A stretch of 64,000 bases of DNA, taken from the NCBI RefSeq assembly GCF_036880985.1, contig NZ_JBAJNO010000002.1, positions 62,001-126,000 of the forward strand. The letters are read 5' to 3'. Made by a program: the position numbers and the translations under genes. How positions within the stretch are numbered: the first letter of the stretch is position 1; the number at the start of each line of letters is the position of its first letter. The notes under the pieces were generated by a model, which saw nothing but the letters and a program-made list of their open reading frames with translations, was not told the DNA's origin and did no database searches. Shown in pieces: positions 54,001-62,676 of the stretch. The DNA comes from Limibacter armeniacum (GTDB lineage Bacteria; Bacteroidota; Bacteroidia; Cytophagales; Flammeovirgaceae).

Positions 54001-56324
54001 ATGGGGATGCCTCAGCTCAATTGTCAGCTCTGAATATTTCAAGAAACGTTATCTCTAAAGGAAATGGAGAAGTAGACATTCACTTACATAACGGCACATT
54101 GGAAATCAGTGGTTCTTTTAATAACCTTTTAGGCAAATTGTCAGAGGCTGATGACGCAGTGGCACTTTATTTTGGTCTGCATGGAGATGAGAGCGGTGAG
54201 GCGCTTACCAATTTCACAGTGACTACGGCAGATCAAAAGAATGGAACGTTTACTGCTGTCATCCAGGAAAATGTGGCAGACTTGGTAGAGCAAATGAACA
54301 TGGGAATGTTGTATGTGATGCTGAAAACAGATCAGTACCCGAACGGTGAGATCAGGGGACAAATTTACCCATTACGTAATACAGCACCTGAAATGGCAAC
54401 CATTACCTCCCATCAAACAGAGGAGGTTTATCCTGTAAGAGATGTAGAGGCTATTTTCAATGTGGAGTGGAGTGCTGCTACTGATGCTGAACACAACAAC
54501 GTGACTTACTTCTACCAGCTAGCGAAGGATGCGGACTTTCAGGAAATTGTATGGGAAGGTAGTGCTGGAAAGAAAACAGCTTACTCTTTAAAGACAGAGA
54601 AAAACTTTTACACTTTGCTTACGGATATGGGAGCTACAGAAGGAGTTGCCGTAACTTTCTATCATAGAGTGATTGTGACCGATGGTAAGCATATTGAAAA
54701 AGGAGCAAGTCATGTACTGAAAGTAGCTTTGAGCAATGAGCCTATTGATGGTTTTGTCAATACGTTGGCACCTGATTATCAGTACAAGCAACAAACAGGT
54801 ATCACTTCGGCTGCCAACGGTCATGGTGTGGCTGTTGATGGAAACGGACGTATCTGGTCTGTATCCTACTCTGCGGGTATCATGGTGCATAACCCTGACG
54901 GTACTATTCATAAGTTTGATGGAGCTACTTACAGTGATGACTATATTTCATCTGTGATGCTTCCAAATGGTAGTAGCCTTTCGGCAGTCTACAATAGGGG
55001 ATTGGGTACTGATATTGACGGCAACATTTTAGTCTCTATGAATAATTCCAATCTGGTGAAGGTGGATGCCAATACCGGTACAGTGCTGAGGCATTATAAC
55101 TTGGGTACTTCACTTACAAACCCGTCAATGGATGCCACCGGCCGTATATTTTTGGCTTCGGTTGTGGGCAATAGCCAATTCTTACTGAAAGAAAGTGGAG
55201 CTGATACCTATGAGGTGATCAAGCAATTTGAGGTAGCAGAAAGACCATCGGTGGTAAGAGCTGCCGCTATTACAAAAGATGGTTCAAGGATTATCCTACC
55301 GCCACATTCGGGACAGAAAGCCAACGTTTACAGAGCTATTGATACAGACAAATTGATCTTTGATCAGGCAGAGGAGATTGCTTTCGAAAACAGTGGTGCA
55401 TCGTCTAACAGTGTAGCTTCCGTAATGGGTAGCCGTGTATTTGTACTGGTGAATAAGGCTAAAATTGGTGCCCAACTGATCTTTAGGGATTATCAGAAGC
55501 AACTTGGATGGACACTTGAACTTCCAGATGTGGCCACTTCAGATATTAGGGGGATTGCATTGGATCAGGCAGAAGGTAAGTTCTACTTGGTCAGCTCAGC
55601 AGATGGGTCTGTGTCGGAATGGGCAGTACCAGCGTCTATCAGCTTCGGAAAGCTCAACTTTAAGTACAACGGTAAACAAGCAATGCCTGAGGTTATGACT
55701 GAGCCAGCAAGTCTTTCTCCAGTTATTACTTTTAATGGCAATGAAGAACTCCCAGTTAATGCAGGACAATACACAGTTGTAGCACAAACTTTTGAGGCAG
55801 GTTATGAGATGAATGCTGAAGCAGTTATGACGATTGAGAAGGCATCCCTGACTGTACATGTCCCTGACCTGACCTTAAGTGAGGGTGAAGCAATGCCGCA
55901 GAACTTGATCGTAATATATGAGGGTTTTGTCAACGGAGAAGATGAAAGCAGCTTGCAAGGTGCACTGTTATTCTCTACTGTAGGAGATTCAATGGTAACT
56001 GCCTCTGGATTGGAATCGCGAAACTATGAGATCAACTATTTGCCAGGTGAGTTAACAATAGAGGCAGTGACGGGTATTGATGACCTTGTCAATGGACAAC
56101 CTGTACTGATGTACCCTAATCCGGTAACGGATCAGGTAAAAGTGAAGGCAAATACAAAGGGTATTCTGAAGATTTCAGTATTTAGTGCAACCGGAAGATT
56201 GGAGTATCAGGTCATGGCAGAAAATGACAAGCCGTTTTCACTGGAACACCTGAGTCAGGGACTATATTATATGAAGATAAAGGTGGATGAAAGCACCATT
56301 GTCAGAAAGTTGATCAAGTTATAA
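51012..56324 (+). CDS. Multidomain T9SS protein: NAGPA phosphodiester glycosidase plus calcineurin-like phosphoesterase
   Basis: A 1770-aa exported protein. Order of domains: signal peptide (ends LFAQ); phosphodiester glycosidase/NAGPA domain (DUF2233 type, about 85-335, with FVAVNGGFFGG, RHPRTAIGYTADGKV and NLDGGGSSSMV); golvesin-like beta-sandwich (about 340-478); Ig-like linkers; calcineurin-like metallophosphoesterase (about 686-940, with ISDMNG, VVCGGDMV, LGNHDG, GHIPLYA and SGHHHAYY); CHRD domain (about 1014-1120); Fn3-like segment (about 1130-1240); beta-propeller (about 1253-1540); MBG-type repeats (about 1543-1680); T9SS type A tail (VLMYPNPVTDQVKV to the end). NAGPA-type enzymes remove a sugar linked through a phosphodiester, and the second enzyme could then release phosphate. 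The substrate is unknown. The first phosphoesterase motif has Asn in place of the usual His (DxN). Confidence 0.88.
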   Translation: MRNFYHLTRIFLVCILALASSQLFAQEPEPAINWQWTRKTDLHLPKGIQVYETSSTLPDGSPNHAVYTVLDRTANPNLGLKTVYGGGLKTPLERYQESQSGLEKAFVAVNGGFFGGTSSVSLVVNDSERLSVGLGGVTRPDAAGNNVTAYPIRAAFGIEQDGSPAVTWTYDVADGTGGKVTYAFPEPGDNNEYEYVFGPQPTMDNLPAEAAIWTPEMAIGAGPMLITDGAINVTDAEEFFGEASGVGVDVRHPRTAIGYTADGKVILLVVDGRQAGFATGVTMPELAAVMESLGAMGAINLDGGGSSSMVADGKAITSPSDAVGMRAVASVVMICTEPQIYDTENTAVFSTSAGWSSTAQAGWYGTSNSLIAPTVDPSLSPDKTATYTLPAEFQAAEYVLEGAWASSGFPWRSNATPYAVVRAGMEDEVYYADQSKSPDRFNQLGTVHLGPGDKVIIGNNAPGNYVTVDAIRLTKVGESVPVVAVAEGNGGSFLNDSEVALTINFTSPNTGVTASQLRVFNSINGKAEEEILVDDLSGREATYNFAHTLVTLGENRFRFEAEDNLGRKVSATFIAVSRSFDIALENGETGKHQTQHMLSVPVRMDASNLSGINLSKLEVFEIKGIDTVNVLSETLTQAVEEYTFNQQVKAPAKSKLKYLFRATASNGDMAEIMYQAEVIPARGSTRLAVISDMNGSYGATDYEWQVDSIMQRIPRIWNPDMVVCGGDMVAGQSASLTQEEVKAMWAGFDQDVFSPLRDATIPFAFTLGNHDGTVGFQMEQDEAAAYWNTPGNHPGWEPINEERYPFFSTFRIPGNSDLFFLSWDASKASFTAEELAWVETQLQSSEAQNAKMRFVIGHIPLYAVAAERNGTGNTLVNPEEIRALLEQYDVHTYISGHHHAYYPAKRGNIDLLNAGAIGSGPRQLLNSTLAPTNTVTLMDIFHAADSENVYGVDTVIYTTFETQYQLAEDMPLLEEKTLPEALISYNGYVVRRDIPMHGDASAQLSALNISRNVISKGNGEVDIHLHNGTLEISGSFNNLLGKLSEADDAVALYFGLHGDESGEALTNFTVTTADQKNGTFTAVIQENVADLVEQMNMGMLYVMLKTDQYPNGEIRGQIYPLRNTAPEMATITSHQTEEVYPVRDVEAIFNVEWSAATDAEHNNVTYFYQLAKDADFQEIVWEGSAGKKTAYSLKTEKNFYTLLTDMGATEGVAVTFYHRVIVTDGKHIEKGASHVLKVALSNEPIDGFVNTLAPDYQYKQQTGITSAANGHGVAVDGNGRIWSVSYSAGIMVHNPDGTIHKFDGATYSDDYISSVMLPNGSSLSAVYNRGLGTDIDGNILVSMNNSNLVKVDANTGTVLRHYNLGTSLTNPSMDATGRIFLASVVGNSQFLLKESGADTYEVIKQFEVAERPSVVRAAAITKDGSRIILPPHSGQKANVYRAIDTDKLIFDQAEEIAFENSGASSNSVASVMGSRVFVLVNKAKIGAQLIFRDYQKQLGWTLELPDVATSDIRGIALDQAEGKFYLVSSADGSVSEWAVPASISFGKLNFKYNGKQAMPEVMTEPASLSPVITFNGNEELPVNAGQYTVVAQTFEAGYEMNAEAVMTIEKASLTVHVPDLTLSEGEAMPQNLIVIYEGFVNGEDESSLQGALLFSTVGDSMVTASGLESRNYEINYLPGELTIEAVTGIDDLVNGQPVLMYPNPVTDQVKVKANTKGILKISVFSATGRLEYQVMAENDKPFSLEHLSQGLYYMKIKVDESTIVRKLIKL

Positions 56325-56337
56325 TTAAATAGACATT

Positions 56338-56368
56338 GGACTTCCCAAGTGTGGGAAGTCCTTTTTTT
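56338..56368 (+). terminator. Terminator after the NAGPA-phosphoesterase gene
   Basis: A perfect 10-bp stem, GGACTTCCCA (56338-56347) and TGGGAAGTCC (56352-56361), with a 4-nt loop and seven T residues. Confidence 0.9.
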
Positions 56369-56376
56369 ATAAACAT

Positions 56377-56778
56377 ATGATGAAACAAGTTTTTATTTGG
56401 ATAGCTGTGCTGGGGCTTATGTTTACAGCATGCGAAAAATCAGATAACCAGGAGATCGATCCAGTTGTTACATATCAGCTAGTAGAAGCTTCTCCAGTTC
56501 AGTTAGAACAGCCTTTTGAGATGACTCTTACATTTGATAAGGTTTATACCAATGGGCAGATAAATGTAAATGGATGGAATGGAGATATATATCCGATGCC
56601 GACAGGGTTTCAGAATGGAAGTGGTGATTTTAACACTGAGAATAAGGAGTTGATGGGTGTATCATTTGAGAAGCTAGAAATCTCTGAGCAGCAGGTGAAA
56701 CTACAATGGTCTGACAAAACGAATGCTCGATTGCTTGAAGGGCCAGTGATCTATACGTATATATTGAACAAGCAATAA
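56377..56778 (+). CDS. Small lipoprotein of unknown function
   Basis: A 133-aa lipoprotein (lipobox LGLMFTACEK, cysteine near residue 19). I do not recognise the family. The mature part looks all-beta (VVTYQLVEASPVQLEQPFEMTLTFDKV, QQVKLQWSDKTNARL), compatible with a single Ig-like or jelly-roll domain. It starts 9 bp after the T run of the terminator that ends the 1770-aa gene, so it needs its own promoter or read-through. A strong terminator follows at 56806-56838, and the remains of a TonB receptor gene follow that. Confidence 0.6.
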   Translation: MMKQVFIWIAVLGLMFTACEKSDNQEIDPVVTYQLVEASPVQLEQPFEMTLTFDKVYTNGQINVNGWNGDIYPMPTGFQNGSGDFNTENKELMGVSFEKLEISEQQVKLQWSDKTNARLLEGPVIYTYILNKQ

Positions 56779-56805
56779 AAAATCACAAGTGTCTTAATAT
56801 CTCTA

Positions 56806-56838
56806 CCCCCTGAAGGAACTTCTTTCAGGGGGCTTTTT
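56806..56838 (+). terminator. Terminator after the small lipoprotein gene
   Basis: CCCCCTGAA (56806-56814) pairs perfectly with TTCAGGGGG (56824-56832), followed by CTTTTT. Confidence 0.9.
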
Positions 56839-56846
56839 ATGTGTGA

Positions 56847-57044
56847 AAGCTAAATAAGAGTAAAAATAATAGCCTTGACTTAACAGCTTCATACAAGGTG
56901 TCAGACAAAGTATTGATTTACGCAGAAACAAATAATCTATTGAACCCCCCAATAGAGTATTATTTAGGTGTATCTGAAAGACCTGCACAGGTAGAGTATT
57001 ATAGGGTAAGAGGTCAAGTAGGAGTAAAGCTACAGGTGAGATAA
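56847..57044 (+). pseudogene. Remnant C-terminus of a TonB-dependent receptor
   Basis: In frame from 56847 to the TAA at 57042-57044 the translation reads LDLTASYKVSDKVLIYAETN, then NLLNPPIEYYLGVSERPAQV, then EYYRVRGQVGVKLQVR. This is the conserved last two to three strands of TonB-dependent receptors (non-SusC type), where 'NLTN.P..YY.G...RP.Q.EYYG.RG..G' is standard. The frame begins after a stop at 56844-56846 and has no start codon in context, so about 90% or more of the gene is missing. It follows directly after the terminator at 56838 and keeps its own terminator at 57072-57114. A deletion that removed the receptor body is the simplest explanation. Confidence 0.75.
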
Positions 57045-57071
57045 TAGATAGAAAGCTGTAACAAATCATAT

Positions 57072-57114
57072 AATTGAGTTACTCTGAATTTATTTAGGGC
57101 AACTCAATTTTTTT
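57072..57114 (+). terminator. Terminator of the lost TonB receptor gene
   Basis: AATTGAGTT (57072-57080) pairs perfectly with AACTCAATT (57101-57109), followed by a T run to 57114. It lies 27 bp after the stop of the receptor remnant. Confidence 0.7.
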
Positions 57115-57307
57115 GGACTAAAAGATAATGATATTGGCTGTTTTTAAATTTTTTAAAAAAGAAAATGGTTGCTTCCTTCTTCATACAAATAATTAAAATC
57201 TCTGTTTGGCAATAAAACAGCCTCGACCTCCCAATGACTCCTATCACAATTACAATATATACCCTCTTTAGACATAAGAATTTCAATCATTTTTCCTTTT
57301 ATGCGTA

Positions 57308-57522
57308 TATGTGCATGTTTTTAACTAAGTGTTAATGCATAATGTGCACGTTTTAAGAGGTGTTGCCTTTACCCTTGTTAAGTAGGGTGAAATGCCCCGA
57401 AAACGAATGAAAATGTTGATTTAGGTGGGTAATTTAGACTTATATAATGATAATTTGTAAACGCTTATTAACATTTGATTCATCGTGTTTGTTTGGTATT
57501 TGTAATTGAATGCGTATGTTTA
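57308..57522 (+). promoter_or_regulatory. Promoter and repeated motif upstream of the third susC
   Basis: A Bacteroidota-type promoter candidate: -33 TTTG (57492-57495), 19-nt spacer, -7 TATGTTTA (57515-57522), giving a leader of about 168 nt. Upstream, TATGTGCATGTTTTTAA (57308 on) and TAATGTGCACGTTTTAA (57340-57356) are near-identical direct repeats about 32 bp apart. A third partial copy, AATGTGCAC, sits at 57540-57548. TAAACGCTTA at 57458-57467 also occurs inverted at 50843-50852. The rest of 57115-57696 shows no gene. Confidence 0.4.
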
Positions 57523-57696
57523 CGCAAAGGAATAGCTATAATGTGCACAAACAAGCATTTCTCAAATCATTTTATCACTAATAATAGGTATATGTAAGCG
57601 GATTTATGACTGTTCGCTTATTGTTGAGTGTATGTGCTGATTTTTTAGAGGGGGAGAGCATCTCAAGCCATTTTTAAAATTTGAAAAAATAATTTT

Positions 57697-60600
57697 ATGG
57701 AACATGCTAGACCACTAAAGCAAAGGCTACAGATTCCTTTTATCAATCGGAGATCCTTACTGTTAATAGGGAGTATATTGATATTGTTTTCAGGATCTGC
57801 TTGGGCACAAATTACTGTCAAAGGAACAGTAAAAGATGAAAATAGTGAACCAATCCCTGGTGCATCTATCACAGTTAAGGACAAACCCACAGGTACCATT
57901 ACAGACTTTGATGGTTTGTACACCATCACAAATCTAAAGTCAGATGATGTACTGCTTTTCTCATTTGTAGGGTATCAGTCACAAGAAATTAAAGTAGGTA
58001 CACAATCGGTTATCAATGTACAGTTGGAGCCAGATATGATGGAGCTTTCTGAAGTAGTCGTCGTAGGCTACGGTACTCAGGAGAAAGTAAATGTGACAGG
58101 CTCAGTCTCGCAGGTAGATAGTGAGGTGATGTCAGGTGTGCCAACACCAGACGCTGTAGGAGCATTACAAGGTCGTATTGCTGGTGTGCAGATTACTTCA
58201 CAAAATTCGCAGCCAGGTTCAATGCCGTCGATCCGTGTTAGAGGGGTTACTACCTTAGGTAGTAACAATGCACCTTTGGTGGTAATTGATGGGGTTCCTT
58301 CCTCATATGAAAACTTTGGTATGCTTTCTAATGGAGATATTGAGTCAGTCTCAGTATTGAAGGATGCAGCGTCAGCTTCCATCTATGGTGCAAGAGCTGC
58401 TGCAGGTGTTATTCTCGTTACGACTAAAAAAGGTAGTGGAGGTAAAACCAGAGTGAGTTATGAGGGATATGTAGGGGTACAAACCATGACACGTCGTCCT
58501 GAATATATGGATTCATACACTTGGGCACTGAAAGTAAATGAGGCAGCGCCATTGGATGGACAACCAGTTTATTTTACTGATGATATGCTGCAACAGATTA
58601 AAGACGGCTCAACCCCATACCGTTTTGCGAATACTGATTGGATAAACGAAGTATATGAGGCTACGGCGGTTCAGCAGTCCCATTACCTGAATGTTTCAGG
58701 AGGTAACCATAAAACAAGATATTTTGCTTCAATAGGTTACTTGGATCAGGATGGATTTTTTACTGGAAATGACAACTACAAACGCTACAATGCTAAGCTG
58801 AATATGTCTTCAGACTTATCAAAATATTTCAAGGTGAATGCCCAAATGAACTATACCCGTCAGGAACGTAATAGGTCAGCTGACTGGTGGAGGGTAACAC
58901 AAGCGATGAATATGCCCAATATTGTTCCTGCTTATTATGAAGATGGATCATATGGTGTTCATAAGCCTTGGGATGGAGGATTTGTTGAAAACCCACTGCT
59001 ATACATGAATACAGGTGACTTGAAAGGACTTACCAATACTTTACAATCCTTCTTGAGTGTTGATTTTAAGCCTTTCAAGGGAATGACTATCACAGGTAGA
59101 ACTTCGATGAACTACCGTAACTATGAGCAGAATGCTTTCTACGCTAACCAAGATTTTATCCGTTACGACGGGCAGGTTATGAGTAATTCACTTATTGCCA
59201 GAGCAGAAGAGCTTTGGAGCAATGACTTGAGAATGGTAAATGACCTAGTAGCCAACTACCAAATTGAACTGGGTAGTCATAACCTGGGTGCCATGGTTGG
59301 TATTGCTGAAGAGTTTTTCAGATATGATGAGATCAGTGCAAGACGTACCGGTTTTGCTAACAATGAATTGAACGAACTGGCACCGGGTAATCAGTCAGGA
59401 CAGATTGGTACATCTACAGCATATGATTGGGCGCTACATTCCTACTTTGGACGCTTCAACTATAGCTATTCTTCCAAATATTTGATGGAGGTCAACTTGA
59501 GGGTTGATAATTCATCACGATTTGCACCTGAAAACCGTAGGGCCTTGTTCCCTTCAGCATCACTTGGTTGGAGAGTTACAGAAGAACCCTTCTTTGCTGA
59601 TAATGTATCAACCAAAACTATCTCAGACTTAAAATTGAGGTTGTCTGTAGGTACACTTGGTAATCAGAATGTGACAGGGTACTATCCTTATATTCCATTG
59701 ATTGGTTCTGCAGACTACCCTTTCAATAATGAAATGACGATTGGTAAGGCTCAGAACTCTATGACGGTAGAAGATATTACATGGGAGACGACGACTACTT
59801 ATAACTTGGGTGCTGATATTGATTTCCTTGACGGAAAATTGGGTGCAAGTTTTGACCTTTTCAAGAAAGTTACGGACGATATTTTGCTTCAGTTGCCGGT
59901 TTCTTCCACAGCAGGATTGGATAACCCATTCATCAATGCGGGTCAGTTGGAGAACAATGGATGGGAAATAGACCTCAGGTACAGCGATGAAACGCAAGGA
60001 GGTTTCAAGTACAGTATTGGTGGAAACGTAGCCAGATTTGAGAACAAGATTACCAACCTTGCAGGGGCTTATTCAGACTACTCTCAAGCATTTAGAGAAG
60101 GTGATCCGATTGGGTCAATATATGGATACAGGTCATTGGGTATCTATAGAGACCAAGCACAGGTAGACCTTGATAACAGAGCATTGAATGGTGAACAAGA
60201 TGCCATTGCTTCAGGGGGTGTAGGTCAAACCCGAGAAGTACAACTTGGAGATTTGCGTTTCGAAGATGTGAATGGCGATGGCATGATTGACTATCAGGAT
60301 ATCGTTAACATTGGCAACACGCTCCCTAAAATTACATATGGAGTTAACTTTGATGCCTCTTACAAGAACTGGGACTTTTCAATGTTCTGGCAGGGTGCGG
60401 CCGATATTGATGGCTATGTAGGTAAGTCAATTTATCCAACAAGTATCAATAGTAACTTCCGTGACTTTATGGAAGACAGCTACAACTATGAGAACAATCC
60501 TGATGGCGAATATCCTCGCATCTCTATTAATGAAAATACACAAAGTGGACAAATCTCAGATTTCTGGGTACAAAGTGCTTCTTACCTGAGGTTGAAAAAC

Positions 60601-60840
60601 TTACAGATTGGCTATAACCTTCCTGAAGAAGCATTGTCAAAACTAGGAATGTCAAAGTGTAGAATATATGTATCTGGTCAAAACCTGCTGACTTTCACAG
60701 GGTTTGATGAAGGTTTTGACCCTGAGATGGTGGCGCCAATGAATGACGATGGTTCATTTGGAGGTAATTCTTCAGACTACCGTGCCCAATTCTATCCGAC
60801 AGTAGCTGTTTATTCAGGAGGTGTTCAAATTACTTTTTAA
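57697..60840 (+). CDS. SusC-like TonB-dependent transporter
   Basis: A 1047-aa outer-membrane transporter. A long signal peptide has a charged n-region (MEHARPLKQRLQIPFINRR), a hydrophobic core (LLLIGSILILFSGSAWAQ) and ends near residue 45. CarboxypepD_reg domain: VKGTVKDENSEPIPGASITVKD. SusC motif: LSEVVVVGYGTQEK. Plug: PLVVIDGVPSS and SVLKDAASASIYGARAAAGVI. There is no STN domain, so it is not wired to an ECF/FecR pair. The barrel ends in SGGVQITF. With its SusD and a GH3 glycosidase downstream, it probably imports a glucan- or xylan-type oligosaccharide. The substrate is inferred only from the GH3 gene. Confidence 0.93.
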   Translation: MEHARPLKQRLQIPFINRRSLLLIGSILILFSGSAWAQITVKGTVKDENSEPIPGASITVKDKPTGTITDFDGLYTITNLKSDDVLLFSFVGYQSQEIKVGTQSVINVQLEPDMMELSEVVVVGYGTQEKVNVTGSVSQVDSEVMSGVPTPDAVGALQGRIAGVQITSQNSQPGSMPSIRVRGVTTLGSNNAPLVVIDGVPSSYENFGMLSNGDIESVSVLKDAASASIYGARAAAGVILVTTKKGSGGKTRVSYEGYVGVQTMTRRPEYMDSYTWALKVNEAAPLDGQPVYFTDDMLQQIKDGSTPYRFANTDWINEVYEATAVQQSHYLNVSGGNHKTRYFASIGYLDQDGFFTGNDNYKRYNAKLNMSSDLSKYFKVNAQMNYTRQERNRSADWWRVTQAMNMPNIVPAYYEDGSYGVHKPWDGGFVENPLLYMNTGDLKGLTNTLQSFLSVDFKPFKGMTITGRTSMNYRNYEQNAFYANQDFIRYDGQVMSNSLIARAEELWSNDLRMVNDLVANYQIELGSHNLGAMVGIAEEFFRYDEISARRTGFANNELNELAPGNQSGQIGTSTAYDWALHSYFGRFNYSYSSKYLMEVNLRVDNSSRFAPENRRALFPSASLGWRVTEEPFFADNVSTKTISDLKLRLSVGTLGNQNVTGYYPYIPLIGSADYPFNNEMTIGKAQNSMTVEDITWETTTTYNLGADIDFLDGKLGASFDLFKKVTDDILLQLPVSSTAGLDNPFINAGQLENNGWEIDLRYSDETQGGFKYSIGGNVARFENKITNLAGAYSDYSQAFREGDPIGSIYGYRSLGIYRDQAQVDLDNRALNGEQDAIASGGVGQTREVQLGDLRFEDVNGDGMIDYQDIVNIGNTLPKITYGVNFDASYKNWDFSMFWQGAADIDGYVGKSIYPTSINSNFRDFMEDSYNYENNPDGEYPRISINENTQSGQISDFWVQSASYLRLKNLQIGYNLPEEALSKLGMSKCRIYVSGQNLLTFTGFDEGFDPEMVAPMNDDGSFGGNSSDYRAQFYPTVAVYSGGVQITF

Positions 60841-60860
60841 TCTTCAAAATTAATTAGATC

Positions 60861-62561
60861 ATGAAAAAAGTATTTTATAGCATATTGAGTCTCGTGTTGG
60901 CAGTTACAATTATTGGCTGCTCAGAACTGGATTTAGACCCCAAAGATGAACTTTCCGATGAGTCATTTTGGAAGACCCAAAGTGATTTTGAAATGGCTTT
61001 GGTTGGATGTTATCAAGGCCTTGATGGTCGCTACAAAATGTTCTGGGTCAATTCTCAGGACATCTTCCAGGATTTAATGACTGATTTATGTCAGGGAGGT
61101 ATTTATGGAGGTGACCAGATTGCGGCTGGTACGCATCAGCCAGATAACGATTTCCTGAACAATATTTGGGATGAAACCTATCAGGGCATTCGTAAATGCA
61201 ACAACTTTTTTGAGCAGGGAGAGGCTGCGATTGAAGCTGGCGACGTAAGTGCTGATGACTTGAAAACGATGAACGGAGAAGTACGCCTGATACGTGCAAG
61301 TCAGTATTATAGGTTAGCTAAAATTTGGGGCAATGCACCTATGCCTACTACTACTTTGGATAGGGATGAGGCCAATAGTATTAGCGAAACTTCTTATGAT
61401 GAAATTATCAGTACTGTAATCTCAGAGCTTAAAAAGGCTGCTGAAGAACTTGGTGATTTTGAAGGGGGTGATAACCGATTGACCAAGTATGGTGCTTATG
61501 CCTATCTGGTAAGAGTGTATATGGATCAGGAAGATTGGGAAAATGCGTCAAGCTATGCAAAAATGATCATCGACTCTGGAGAGTATGCCCTTTATACAGA
61601 AGGTGGACCAGACAAGGCTTATTTCAACTTGTTTACCCCAATGGGAAACAATACCAAGGAAGCTATTGTCGCACATAACTTTACCAGTAATACTTGGGAT
61701 TACTCGCATGGTACTTTTGAACAGGCAAGCATGTGGGGTTTGCAGAGACCTACTGCCAGGTTCTTGGATATGGTATTGAGCAAGGATGGCAAGTTTGTAG
61801 AGTTTGTAGACGAAACAACAGGTGAATCGCTGACACCTATTTTGCCAGAAGATGAGCTGATCATTGAGGCAGTTGGCAAAGAGCAAAGAGTGATTCCAAG
61901 TATAGTAGACCCTGATCACTTCAGTTTGATAGAGGACGATAGGGACCCTCGCTGGAAACAGCTGCTGATGCCATTTTCAGGGTTTAAGGCAAGCTCATGG
62001 GAGTCAGGTGCCAGTACCAATGAAACGGTGTCATCACTTAGATTTATCAAGGGTTTTGATGATGGCGCTGCCGCAACCTATTACTACAATAGCCAAAAGC
62101 ATGTAATCCGTCTGGCTGAGATTTACCTTTCATATGCGGAAGCTCAAAATGAAATAGGCAATACAGATGAGGCTATCAACTATGTAAACCTTGTACGTGC
62201 TCGTGTAGGTATGGTAGATGCGCCACTGGGACTTACGCAAGATCAGGCAAGAGAGATCATCCGTAGAGAGCGTTGTGTGGAGCTAATCGATGAAGGACAG
62301 CTTTACTTTGATTACAAACGCTGGAAATTTAATGACCAAAACTATCTGGAAATGACTACCAACCGAAATGGAGGTGTTCATCCAGCAGGTTTTGAGACAG
62401 TAGTTATTGATGAGGGTGCAGGAGTCAAAGGATTCAACTTATCCAACAGGATGAATACATACCTTGAAAGAAACTATGTTTCTCCAAGAAATGACAACTG
62501 GCCTTATCCAGTAAATGAAGTACAAATCAACCCTAACCTTGGACAGAAGCAAGGTTGGTAA
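60861..62561 (+). CDS. SusD-like surface lipoprotein
   Basis: A 566-aa SusD/RagB protein, longer than the two other SusD proteins in the window. The lipobox is VTIIGCSEL (cysteine near residue 20). Family features are LDLDPKDELSDESFWKTQSDFEMALVGCYQGL, VRLIRASQYYRLAKIWGNAP and RERCVELIDEGQLYFDYKRWKF. It begins 20 bp after the SusC stop and forms the binding lid for that transporter. Two hairpins in the 244-bp gap downstream may limit read-through into the GH3 gene. Confidence 0.92.
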   Translation: MKKVFYSILSLVLAVTIIGCSELDLDPKDELSDESFWKTQSDFEMALVGCYQGLDGRYKMFWVNSQDIFQDLMTDLCQGGIYGGDQIAAGTHQPDNDFLNNIWDETYQGIRKCNNFFEQGEAAIEAGDVSADDLKTMNGEVRLIRASQYYRLAKIWGNAPMPTTTLDRDEANSISETSYDEIISTVISELKKAAEELGDFEGGDNRLTKYGAYAYLVRVYMDQEDWENASSYAKMIIDSGEYALYTEGGPDKAYFNLFTPMGNNTKEAIVAHNFTSNTWDYSHGTFEQASMWGLQRPTARFLDMVLSKDGKFVEFVDETTGESLTPILPEDELIIEAVGKEQRVIPSIVDPDHFSLIEDDRDPRWKQLLMPFSGFKASSWESGASTNETVSSLRFIKGFDDGAAATYYYNSQKHVIRLAEIYLSYAEAQNEIGNTDEAINYVNLVRARVGMVDAPLGLTQDQAREIIRRERCVELIDEGQLYFDYKRWKFNDQNYLEMTTNRNGGVHPAGFETVVIDEGAGVKGFNLSNRMNTYLERNYVSPRNDNWPYPVNEVQINPNLGQKQGW

Positions 62562-62604
62562 TATCTTATATGAATTAAAGAGGATCGAGTTTCATTTTGG
62601 AGTG

Positions 62605-62640
62605 CCAACTAGGGGGTCAGCATATCGCTCCTCTAGTTGG
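62605..62640 (+). other. Hairpin between susD and GH3
   Basis: CCAACTAG (62605-62612) pairs perfectly with CTAGTTGG (62633-62640), flanked by partial complementarity. There is no T run, so it may be an RNA processing or stability element rather than a terminator. Confidence 0.4.
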
Positions 62641-62676
62641 AGTACTCTAAAGTGTCCTTAAATATTTTTTATTGCT

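Noticed and set aside
56803-57069. 88-aa minus-strand open frame
   Set aside because: It is antisense to the TonB-receptor remnant, which is supported by strong plus-strand motif similarity.
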